Part shown: positions 1 through 7,653 of the stretch, in pieces
How positions within the stretch are numbered: position 1 is the stretch's first letter
Layout: each line of letters opens with the position of its first letter
Source of the DNA: JAFCUW01 sp049898325
GTDB taxonomy: Bacteria > Pseudomonadota > Gammaproteobacteria > Burkholderiales > Burkholderiaceae_D
Length of the DNA stretch: 64,000 bases
NCBI RefSeq assembly: GCF_049898325.1
Contig: NZ_JAFCXL010000002.1
Span: 354,304-418,303 of the forward strand
Direction: 5' to 3'
The notes under the pieces: model-generated
Databases searched by the model: none
The model's input: only the letters and a program-made list of their open reading frames with translations
What the model was told of the DNA's origin: nothing
Position numbers and translations under genes: made by a program

Positions 1-254
1 TGGAAGGGCACCCCGCACATGCGGATGGGCGCGCCGTTCGAGTTGCCGCGGCTGGTGAGCGTGATGCCGAGAATGCGCGCGGCTTTTTCAGCGTCGTCGT
101 GAAACAGCTCGTAGAAATCGCCCATGCGATAAAACAGCAACATGGTCGGATAGTCCGCTTTGAGGCGCTGGTATTGGGCCATCATGGGCGTGACTTTTTC
201 GGCGGCGCCCAGCTTGGCGGCGGCCTGGTTGATTTCGGTGGGAGCGGTGGTCAT
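1..254 (-). CDS. mutS: DNA mismatch repair protein MutS, N-terminal fragment (cut by window edge)
   Basis: The first 84 codons of MutS, which recognises mismatches and short insertion/deletion loops and starts methyl-independent or MutL-coupled repair. The start is the ATG (CAT on the plus strand) at 252-254; translation begins MTTAPTEINQAA. The mismatch-binding N-terminal domain is clear: the conserved FYRMGDFYELF segment holds the Phe-X-Glu wedge motif (here FYE), which stacks on the mispaired base in characterised MutS proteins. It is followed by GITLTSRG and the MCGVPF segment typical of domain I. The gene runs off the left edge, so the connector, clamp and ATPase domains lie outside. It is divergent from the H-NS-like gene, with 172 bp between the starts. 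Confidence 0.93.
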   Translation of the reverse strand, partial: MTTAPTEINQAAAKLGAAEKVTPMMAQYQRLKADYPTMLLFYRMGDFYELFHDDAEKAARILGITLTSRGNSNGAPIRMCGVPF

Positions 255-426
255 CGATGAGTATGTGGGAATGCGCAGCCACGCGGCTGATCCCGGCATT
301 TTACCGTGGATGGGCGAGGGTGCCGTCCACTTTCAGCGCGACAGGGCGCGGCGCCACCGCGCCAGCGCGCACCAGACACGGCGCCTTTGGTTAGAATGGT
401 GGTTCATCATCGAACCGAAGGTCGCA

Positions 427-753
427 ATGAAGCTGTCAATCCTGTCCATGGACCAATTGCACGCGCTCGACGCGGCGGTCACGCAAGCGCTGGCGAAGGA
501 CGCCGCCCGCGTCGAATCGCGCCGGCGCCTCGACGCAATCGAACAGATTTACGCGGTGGCGCACCGCCTCGGCATGCCGCTGGCGATGATACTCAACGGT
601 GGCAAGGGCGTCAGCGGCGGCGCGCGCCGCGCCGCCGCGCACTACGAGGATCCGGCCAATCCCGCCAACCGCTGGGGCGGCGCGGGACCGCGGCCGGCCT
701 GGCTGAAGGCGGCGCTGGCGGCCGGGGTGCGGCTCGAGAGCCTGCGCGGCTAA
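427..753 (+). CDS. H-NS family nucleoid-associated protein
   Basis: A 108-residue histone-like protein. The N-terminal part (about 1-60) is helical and would form the oligomerisation coiled coil. The C-terminal part has the H-NS DNA-binding signature: a YEDPANPANRW stretch, then G-x-G-P-R-P-x-W-L, close to the family pattern W-x-G-R-G-R-x-P-x-W. The first Gly-Arg-Gly of that AT-hook-like loop is G-A-G-P-R here, so the loop is slightly divergent. The start at 427 was chosen because GAAGG lies just upstream and homologs are about 100 residues long; the same frame is open further upstream, but that part resembles no known N-terminus. TAGAAT at 392-397 is a candidate -10 box. Likely role: xenogeneic silencing or nucleoid structuring (inferred from family). 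Confidence 0.85.
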   Translation: MKLSILSMDQLHALDAAVTQALAKDAARVESRRRLDAIEQIYAVAHRLGMPLAMILNGGKGVSGGARRAAAHYEDPANPANRWGGAGPRPAWLKAALAAGVRLESLRG

Positions 754-780
754 AACTGCGTCAGCCAGCCCGGCGGCGCC

Positions 781-1293
781 TCATTGGGCCCGCGGTAGCG
801 CCACTTCCTGCTTGCGGGCGACGATGGCCTGGCCCAGCGCCGCCAGATCGAGCCCCGCCTTGCGCGCTTGCGGAAACATCTCGCCTTCCTCTTCGTCGAC
901 GTGATGTTCGATCTGCTCGGCCAGTACCTTCAGCTTGGCGTCGTACAGGTCGTCCTGCGGATCCATGCCGACGATTTGCGCAATGAGGTCCTTGGCCGAG
1001 GCGTGTTCGACCTGCGCTTCGTCGACCAGGTCCCCGGCGTCTTCGACGGCGGCGCGCACGGCCGGGTAAAAAATCTCTTCCTCGGCGGTGGCGTGCTTGG
1101 TCAGGGCCAGGCAGATCTCCAGCGCCAGGCGGCGCTTGCTGGCGATGGAACGATCGCTGAGCGCGTCGTAGGTGTCAAACATGCCACGGACTTCTTCGTG
1201 GTCTTGTGTCAACAAATCAATGGCGTCGATGGACGCGGCAGCGCCAGTAACGGGGCTGCTACTGGTGCTGGTCGATTTCGAGGTGCCTGCCAT
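781..1293 (-). CDS. Hemerythrin HHE domain protein
   Basis: A 170-residue cytoplasmic protein with one hemerythrin/HHE four-helix bundle after a Ser/Thr-rich N-terminal tail (residues 1-20). Candidate diiron ligands are visible in order: the His of TQDHEEV, the His and Glu of KHATAEEE, the His of VEHAS, and the His pair plus Glu of EHHVDEEEGEMFP. HHE proteins bind O2, NO or H2O2 at a non-heme diiron centre, or serve in iron and nitrosative-stress handling; the substrate cannot be told from sequence. It lies behind the KGG stress protein gene on the same strand. A terminator-like hairpin (1320-1350) separates them, so it is probably its own transcription unit. Confidence 0.9.
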   Translation of the reverse strand: MAGTSKSTSTSSSPVTGAAASIDAIDLLTQDHEEVRGMFDTYDALSDRSIASKRRLALEICLALTKHATAEEEIFYPAVRAAVEDAGDLVDEAQVEHASAKDLIAQIVGMDPQDDLYDAKLKVLAEQIEHHVDEEEGEMFPQARKAGLDLAALGQAIVARKQEVALPRAQ

Positions 1294-1319
1294 GGTGCGA
1301 CTCCTTGTAGATATGAATC

Positions 1320-1350
1320 AAAAAAGAGCCAGGCGCACGCTGCGCCTGGC
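1320..1350 (-). terminator. Rho-independent terminator of the KGG gene
   Basis: A perfect 10-bp inverted repeat (1328-1337 with 1341-1350, arm GCCAGGCGCA) with a 3-nt loop. It is followed on the minus strand by six T residues (A-run at 1320-1325). It lies 15 bp past the stop of the KGG gene and just upstream of the hemerythrin start. Confidence 0.8.
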
Positions 1351-1364
1351 CCGGGGTGGCGGGT

Positions 1365-1772
1365 TTATTTGGAACGCGACCCGCCCGTGCCACCGCTGTC
1401 GCCCGACGCTTTGCCGCCGCCGCTGCCCGAGCCGCCGCTACCAGCGCTGCCGCCGCTGCCGCTCTGCTCATTGCCGTCGTTCTTGTGGCTCATCGAGCCT
1501 GCCTTGCGCGCCTCTTCGGAGGTGAATTCGTGGGCGTGGCCTGAAGCGTGCGCGGCCCGACCGCCCTCGGCGGCAATTTCACGCTGCTTGTCCGGGTCCA
1601 TCGAGGCGAAGCCGCGGTTGCTGGTGTCGCCACTCTGGCGGCTGCCCTGATCGCTTTGACCACCCTGGCTGCCTTGATTGCCCTGGTTGGCCTGCTTGCC
1701 TTGCGTCCCCTGCTTGTCCGCCGATTTATCGTCGCTGCCCGATTTGCTGCCACTGTCCTTGTTCGTTGCCAT
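1365..1772 (-). CDS. KGG domain (stress-induced) low-complexity protein
   Basis: A 135-residue, highly hydrophilic protein. Residues 1-50 are rich in Gly, Gln, Ser and Asp. The centre carries the KGG repeat pattern, GFASMDPDKQREIAAEGG followed by a second copy with HEFTSEEARKAG. The tail is Gly/Ser-rich and probably disordered. The family is named for stress-induced bacterial acidophilic repeat proteins such as the YciG type; molecular function is unknown. I chose the ATG at 1770-1772 because MATNKDSGSK is a typical family N-terminus and GGGAG lies just upstream on the minus strand; a longer open frame continues upstream but looks unlike a protein. It ends in a good terminator (1320-1350). 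Confidence 0.82.
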   Translation of the reverse strand: MATNKDSGSKSGSDDKSADKQGTQGKQANQGNQGSQGGQSDQGSRQSGDTSNRGFASMDPDKQREIAAEGGRAAHASGHAHEFTSEEARKAGSMSHKNDGNEQSGSGGSAGSGGSGSGGGKASGDSGGTGGSRSK

Positions 1773-2006
1773 GTCGATCTCCCGTTGTGATTGGATCAAT
1801 GTCACCCGCATTGCCGCGGGCGCTTCCTGTGAAGGGAGTTCATCGTAGGGCCGGGCGCTGCCCGTCCATGTAGGAAGCTTTTTGAGCGTCGTGTAGGAGG
1901 GGCCCTCGCCGAAAAAGAACATTTTGTGGGGGCCATTGTTCGAGGAAAAGGAGGGGAGGCGCCCACGCGCCGGGCGGGGCCGGCAAAAACTATTTCGCAG
2001 CAAGGC

Positions 2007-2036
2007 TTGTGGCCTGCTTTCGATTGGGCTTAGAAT
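2007..2036 (+). promoter_or_regulatory. Candidate thiC promoter
   Basis: TTGTGG at 2007-2012 and TAGAAT at 2031-2036 with an 18-bp spacer. The -10 matches consensus in five of six positions, the -35 poorly. A transcript starting near 2043 would begin just before the TPP riboswitch, which is the main reason for the call. Confidence 0.4.
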
Positions 2037-2059
2037 CGACGCTGCCGCGCAAGCGGCAA

Positions 2060-2148
2060 ACGCTAGGGGTCCTGCAATACGCGAAAGCGTGGCGCGGGTG
2101 AGAAACACCCTCTGAACCTGATCTGGATAATGCCAGCGAAGGGAAGCA
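2060..2148 (+). promoter_or_regulatory. TPP riboswitch (THI element)
   Basis: The conserved thiamine pyrophosphate aptamer is present: AGGGGT at 2065-2070, GGTGAGAAACACCC at about 2097-2110, then CTGAACCTGATCTGGATAAT and GCCAGCGAAGGGAA up to about 2145. The last two blocks are nearly identical to the E. coli thiC aptamer. In this family TPP binding represses the downstream thi genes. The first start codon (thiC) lies about 80 bp downstream. No T-rich terminator is visible between aptamer and gene, but a ribosome-binding-site hairpin is (2191-2223). Confidence 0.95.
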
Positions 2149-2190
2149 ACGTGATCGGGGGCCGTGCGCCGCCATCGCGCCCTCCTTTGC

Positions 2191-2223
2191 TGGCTCCTTA
2201 TTTCGAGCCACCCAAAGGAGCCA
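2191..2223 (+). promoter_or_regulatory. Hairpin sequestering the thiC Shine-Dalgarno
   Basis: TGGCTCCTT at 2191-2199 is the exact reverse complement of AAGGAGCCA at 2215-2223, with a 15-nt loop. The 3' arm contains the whole thiC ribosome binding site (AAGGAG, 2215-2220), six bases from the ATG-proximal sequence. A second anti-SD stretch (TCCTTT) lies just upstream at about 2183-2188 and could compete for pairing. This looks like the expression platform of the TPP riboswitch acting on translation initiation; the mechanism is inferred. Confidence 0.7.
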
Positions 2224-2228
2224 ACCAC

Positions 2229-4154
<1,926 letters not shown>

Positions 4155-4162
4155 GGGCGGCC

Positions 4163-4366
4163 ATGTGCGAATTTTCCCTCAACGGCGCGCCCTGCCAGCT
4201 GGCCGCCGGCAGCACCCTGCTCGACCTGGTCGAGTCGCTGGCGCTGCGCGGCCAGGCGCTGGCGCTGGCGGTCAACCGCAGCGTGGTGCGGCGCGCCGAC
4301 TGGCCGGCGCGGACCATCGCCGACGGCGACCGCGTCGAGGTGGTGCGCGCCATCGGCGGCGGCTGA
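4163..4366 (+). CDS. thiS: Sulfur carrier protein ThiS
   Basis: A 67-residue ubiquitin-like sulfur carrier. The C-terminal Gly-Gly, activated as a thiocarboxylate to donate sulfur for the thiazole ring, is present (ends AIGGG). The N-terminus reads MCEFSLNGAPC, then a beta-grasp pattern ending DGDRVEVVRAIGGG. It starts at the ATG 4163, 8 bp after thiC, with GGGGCGG upstream. In many beta-proteobacteria thiO (glycine oxidase) lies between thiC and thiS; it is absent here. ThiF, which adenylates ThiS, is also not in the window. Confidence 0.93.
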   Translation: MCEFSLNGAPCQLAAGSTLLDLVESLALRGQALALAVNRSVVRRADWPARTIADGDRVEVVRAIGGG

Positions 4367-4413
4367 ACGGCCGCATCGATCTCCCCTGTGAACCCCATTC
4401 AAGGAAAGCCCTC

Positions 4414-5208
4414 ATGCAAGCAACTACCCACGACGACGGCCTGACCATCGCCGGCGTCACCTATCAATCGCGCCTGCTGGTCGGCAGCGGCAAGTACCGC
4501 GACCTGGCGCAAACGCGCGCGGCGACCCTCGCCGCCGGCGCCGACATCATCACCGTGGCGATCCGCCGCGTCAATATCGGCCAGGACCCCACGGCGCCCA
4601 ACCTGCTCGACGTGCTGCCGCCGTCGCAGTTCACGATCCTGCCCAATACCGCCGGCTGCTACACGGCGGCCGATGCGGTCTATACGCTGCAACTGGCGCG
4701 CGAACTGCTCGACGGTCGCAAGCTGGTCAAGCTCGAGGTGCTGGGCGACGAAAAGACCCTGTTCCCGCACATGCCGGAAACCCTGAAAGCGGCCGAAATC
4801 CTGGTGCGCGACGGCTTCGACGTGATGGTCTACTGCAGCGACGACCCGATCCAGGCCCGGCTGCTCGAGAGCATCGGCTGCGTGGCGGTGATGCCGCTGG
4901 CCTCGCTGATCGGTTCCGGCATGGGCATCGTCAACCCCTGGAACCTGTCCCTGATCATCGAGCAGGCGACGGTGCCGGTGCTGGTCGACGCGGGCGTCGG
5001 CACGGCCTCGGACGCGGCCATCGCCATGGAACTGGGCTGCGACGGCGTGCTGATGAACACGGCGATCGCCGGCGCGGGCGATCCGCTGCGCATGGCGCGG
5101 GCAATGAAACTGGCGGTGCAGGCGGGCCGCGAAGCGCGCCTGGCCGGGCGCATGCCGCGCAAGTTCGCCGCCGCGCCGTCCTCGCCCATGGCCGGGCGTC
5201 CCGCATGA
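4414..5208 (+). CDS. thiG: Thiazole synthase ThiG
   Basis: A 264-residue TIM-barrel enzyme that condenses deoxyxylulose phosphate, dehydroglycine and ThiS-thiocarboxylate sulfur into the thiamine thiazole. The start at 4414 is supported by AAGGAAAG at about 4401 and by the family start of strand 1 (GVTYQSRLLVGSGKY). Typical ThiG blocks follow: AIRRVNIGQ, LPNTAGCYTAADAV, the KLEVLGDEKTLFP segment with the Schiff-base lysine, and the phosphate-binding GSGMGIVNP and DAGVGTASDAA loops. The stop overlaps the start of thiD by 4 bp (ATGA), so the two are translationally coupled. Confidence 0.96.
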   Translation: MQATTHDDGLTIAGVTYQSRLLVGSGKYRDLAQTRAATLAAGADIITVAIRRVNIGQDPTAPNLLDVLPPSQFTILPNTAGCYTAADAVYTLQLARELLDGRKLVKLEVLGDEKTLFPHMPETLKAAEILVRDGFDVMVYCSDDPIQARLLESIGCVAVMPLASLIGSGMGIVNPWNLSLIIEQATVPVLVDAGVGTASDAAIAMELGCDGVLMNTAIAGAGDPLRMARAMKLAVQAGREARLAGRMPRKFAAAPSSPMAGRPA

Positions 5209-6038
5209 GCACCATGCCCAATCTGACCCGGCCGACGGTGCTGGTGTTCGCCGGGCTCGATCCCAGCGGCGGCGCCGGCCTGGGCGCCGACCTGCTGGCC
5301 ATCGCCGCGCTGGGCGCCCACGCGCTGCCGGTGGCCACCGCCATCACGGTGCAGGACAACGACCATGTGTTTGCGGTGACGGCGCTGGACGCCGCGCTGG
5401 TCGAGGCGCAGGCGATGGCGCTGGTGCGCAAGATGCAGGTGCACGCGGTCAAGCTGGGCATCCCCGGCAGCGTCGCCAACGCCGCCGCGATTGTCCGCGT
5501 GATCACGCTGCTGCGCCAGCGCCACCCGGGGCTGCCGGTGGTGCTCGACCCGGTGCTGGTGAGCGGCCACGGCGACGACCTGTCGCCACTGGCGGCGCTG
5601 GAACTGCTGCTGCCGCTGGCGAGCCTGATCACGCCGAACCTGCCGGAGGCGGCGGCGCTGGCCGGCGTCGCCGGCGGCGTCGAGGCGCAAGGGGCGGCCT
5701 TGCGGCGGCGCTGCCGCGGCGACGTGCTGATCACCGGCGGGCATGGCGCCAGCGGCGACGAGCGCAACCTGGTGATCAATCGCTGGTTCGGCCCCGCCAG
5801 CGCGCGCAGCTGGCGCTGGCCGCGGCTGGCGGGCGCCTTTCATGGCAGCGGCTGCACGCTGGCGGCGGCAATTGCCGCCCGCCTGGCCTGCGGCGACGCC
5901 GTCGGCGCGGCGCTCGACACGGCCCAGCGCTACACCCACGAAGCGTTGGCCGAGGCGTTTTCGATCGCCTGCGGACAGCGCATTCCGGCGCGCTGCCAGC
6001 GGCTGTCGCGCTTGCCCCACGAGGAGCCGTTTTTATGA
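5205..6038 (+). CDS. thiD: Hydroxymethylpyrimidine/phosphomethylpyrimidine kinase ThiD
   Basis: A 277-residue ribokinase-fold kinase that phosphorylates HMP-P to HMP-PP for coupling to the thiazole. The family signature GLDPSGGAGLGAD is at residues 17-29. LDPVLVSGHG, ITPNLPEAAAL and the catalytic anion-hole segment AFHGSGCTLAAA near residue 215 follow. It overlaps thiG by 4 bp, and its stop overlaps the next gene (thiE) by 4 bp. Some ThiD proteins also phosphorylate HMP and salvage pyridoxal; specificity cannot be read here. The C-terminal 40 residues are less conserved than the core. Confidence 0.93.
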   Translation: MSTMPNLTRPTVLVFAGLDPSGGAGLGADLLAIAALGAHALPVATAITVQDNDHVFAVTALDAALVEAQAMALVRKMQVHAVKLGIPGSVANAAAIVRVITLLRQRHPGLPVVLDPVLVSGHGDDLSPLAALELLLPLASLITPNLPEAAALAGVAGGVEAQGAALRRRCRGDVLITGGHGASGDERNLVINRWFGPASARSWRWPRLAGAFHGSGCTLAAAIAARLACGDAVGAALDTAQRYTHEALAEAFSIACGQRIPARCQRLSRLPHEEPFL

Positions 6039-6715
6039 TGAACGCCATGAACGCCATGAACAACAGGACCGGCCTGTACCTGGTCACACCCGACTGGGAC
6101 GACACGGACCGGCTGCTCGCGTGCAGCGAGCAAGCGCTGGCCGCCGGCGTGGCCATGCTGCAGTACCGCCACAAGGGCGCCAGCGCGGCGCTGCGGCGCC
6201 GGCAGGCGGGCGAACTGCTGGCTTTGTGCCGGCGCTACGACACGCCGCTGGTCATCAACGACCACCTGGCCCTGTGCCTGGAACTGGGCGCCGATGGCGT
6301 CCACGTGGGCGGCACCGACGCCGGCGTGGCCGCGGCACGGGCGCAGCTGGGCGCGGCGGCGATCGTCGGCGCGTCCTGCTACGGCGAGCGGGCGCTGGCC
6401 GCTGGCGCGGCCGCCGACGGCGCCAGCTATGTCGCCTATGGCGGCTTTTATCCCTCGCGCGTGAAGCAATACGCGGTGAGCACGCAGGCCGACATCGTCG
6501 ACTGGTCGAAGGCCCGCATCGCGCTGCCGCTGGTGGTCATCGGCGGCATGACGGCGGCGAACGCGGCGCCGCTGGTCGGGCGCGGCGCCGACATGGTGGC
6601 GGCCATTTCGAGCGTGTATGGCGCGCCCGACATCGCGGCGGCGGTGCGCGGCTTCGGCGCCTTGTTTGACCGCCGCGTTGACCGCCGCGTTGACAGCCGC
6701 ACCGGCGCCACCTGA
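6035..6715 (+). CDS. thiE: Thiamine phosphate synthase ThiE
   Basis: A TIM-barrel enzyme that joins HMP-PP and thiazole phosphate to give thiamine phosphate. Up to 226 residues. Visible: GLYLVTPD at the first strand, MLQYRHKG (usually LQLReK), VINDHLALCLELGADGVHVG, then the phosphate loop VVIGGMTAANA. The start is ambiguous because the 5' end is an ATGAACGCC repeat: ATGs at 6035, 6038, 6047 and 6056 are all in frame. I give the first because it overlaps the thiD stop by 4 bp. The 3' end carries a 12-bp tandem repeat (6666-6701) encoding a VDRR-type tail not expected in the family. Confidence 0.92.
   Translation: MMNAMNAMNNRTGLYLVTPDWDDTDRLLACSEQALAAGVAMLQYRHKGASAALRRRQAGELLALCRRYDTPLVINDHLALCLELGADGVHVGGTDAGVAAARAQLGAAAIVGASCYGERALAAGAAADGASYVAYGGFYPSRVKQYAVSTQADIVDWSKARIALPLVVIGGMTAANAAPLVGRGADMVAAISSVYGAPDIAAAVRGFGALFDRRVDRRVDSRTGAT
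6666..6701 (+). repeat. 12-bp tandem repeat at the thiE 3' end
   Basis: Two exact copies and one diverged copy of TTGACCGCCGCG (6666-6677, 6678-6689, 6690-6701). They stay in frame and encode a repeating Val-Asp-Arg-Arg tail. Likely expanded by strand slippage; the tail lies outside the catalytic barrel. Confidence 0.8.
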
Positions 6716-6720
6716 GTGGC

Positions 6721-7230
6721 TCAGGTCTCGCGCCTGGGCGCCATCTCGTCGAGCTGCGAAGCCAGCGACGGCTCGTCGGCGCTGACGCTGCACTTGCCCT
6801 CGTCGGCCGGTTCGCTGTCGAGCTGCAGGCGGCGCGCTTCCATGGCGATCATTTTGCGCAGGTTTTCCTTGTGCAGTTCGGCCAGCCGGCGCGTGCGGTG
6901 CAGCGCTTCGCCGCTGAAATCGACCTGCATCGGCGTCGCCGCCGGGAACACCAGCGAGGGCGCCAGCAGTTGCAGCATCTCGTGCACGCAGCCGGGGGTG
7001 GCCAGCGAATCGGCCAGCACCGCGGACGGTTGGGTCAGGGTGCGCAGGCGATGGTGGCGGGCGCGCTCGGCCACCACCTGGTGCATATAGGTGGAATGGC
7101 CGATCTGGGTGGCGATGCGCTCGACTTCCTGCATCGTTTCGGCCAGGGCGCCTAACGGCTGCTCGAGCCGGGCCGCCGCTTTCATAAAGCGCGCCGGATC
7201 GGCGCGCGCTGGATCGATGATCGGGTTCAT
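6721..7230 (-). CDS. Hypothetical protein, 169 aa
   Basis: Not recognised. A soluble, mainly helical 169-residue protein without signal peptide or membrane segment. The N-terminal half (1-70) is rich in Ala, Arg and Glu (RLEQPLGALAETMQEVERIATQ). The central part reads CVHEMLQLLAPSLVF; a basic helix (RTRRLAELHKENLRKMI) follows, then an acidic tail. I chose the ATG at 7228-7230 because GGGAG lies about 8 nt upstream on the minus strand; an upstream in-frame ATG (7299) lacks a clear binding site. It converges on thiE with only 5 bp between the two stop codons, both set in the small palindrome 6710-6726. Confidence 0.7.
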   Translation of the reverse strand: MNPIIDPARADPARFMKAAARLEQPLGALAETMQEVERIATQIGHSTYMHQVVAERARHHRLRTLTQPSAVLADSLATPGCVHEMLQLLAPSLVFPAATPMQVDFSGEALHRTRRLAELHKENLRKMIAMEARRLQLDSEPADEGKCSVSADEPSLASQLDEMAPRRET

Positions 7231-7381
7231 GATGACGACTCCCGTAGTGCGGTAGGAGTGTCCATGGTGCGCCACTGGCGAATATTTTGCCGCACGCAAT
7301 GTCGCCCGCAGAAATGCGTCTGGGCACGCGGATTGGTCGAAGGAAAGCCGGGCGTTCCGTAATACCCGTGCCCGCCTTCGC

Positions 7382-7567
7382 TCAGGGCCAGCTCAGCGTT
7401 GGGCGTTGCACTGCGGTGAAGGCGTCGTCGCGGCGGCGGCGCCGTGCCACCAGCGCACCCGTACGGGCGCCGGCGGCGCGCCGGTCCCGCGGCGCGCGCG
7501 CCGCTTGTGCCGGGGCGGGCGTGGGCCCGGCCACCTGCTTGAGGTCGTTATCGATGCGCTGGGCCAT
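7382..7567 (-). CDS. Small hypothetical basic protein, 61 aa
   Basis: Not recognised. A 61-residue basic, Ala/Arg-rich frame (starts MAQRIDNDLKQV; contains VARRRRRDD). The argument for it being real is its initiation region: on the minus strand CCAGGAG lies 7-8 nt before the ATG (CAT at 7565-7567). Composition alone would not separate it from GC-rich noise. It stands alone between the 169-aa hypothetical gene and the cyanophycin synthetase gene, all on the minus strand. Confidence 0.4.
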   Translation of the reverse strand: MAQRIDNDLKQVAGPTPAPAQAARAPRDRRAAGARTGALVARRRRRDDAFTAVQRPTLSWP

Positions 7568-7653
7568 GCTGGTCTCCTGGTAAACAGTCAGGGGTCCAGC
7601 TTAAAAGAACGCCCGGGCCCGGTACTGAGCAAGCCCAAGCATCAAGATAGCAC

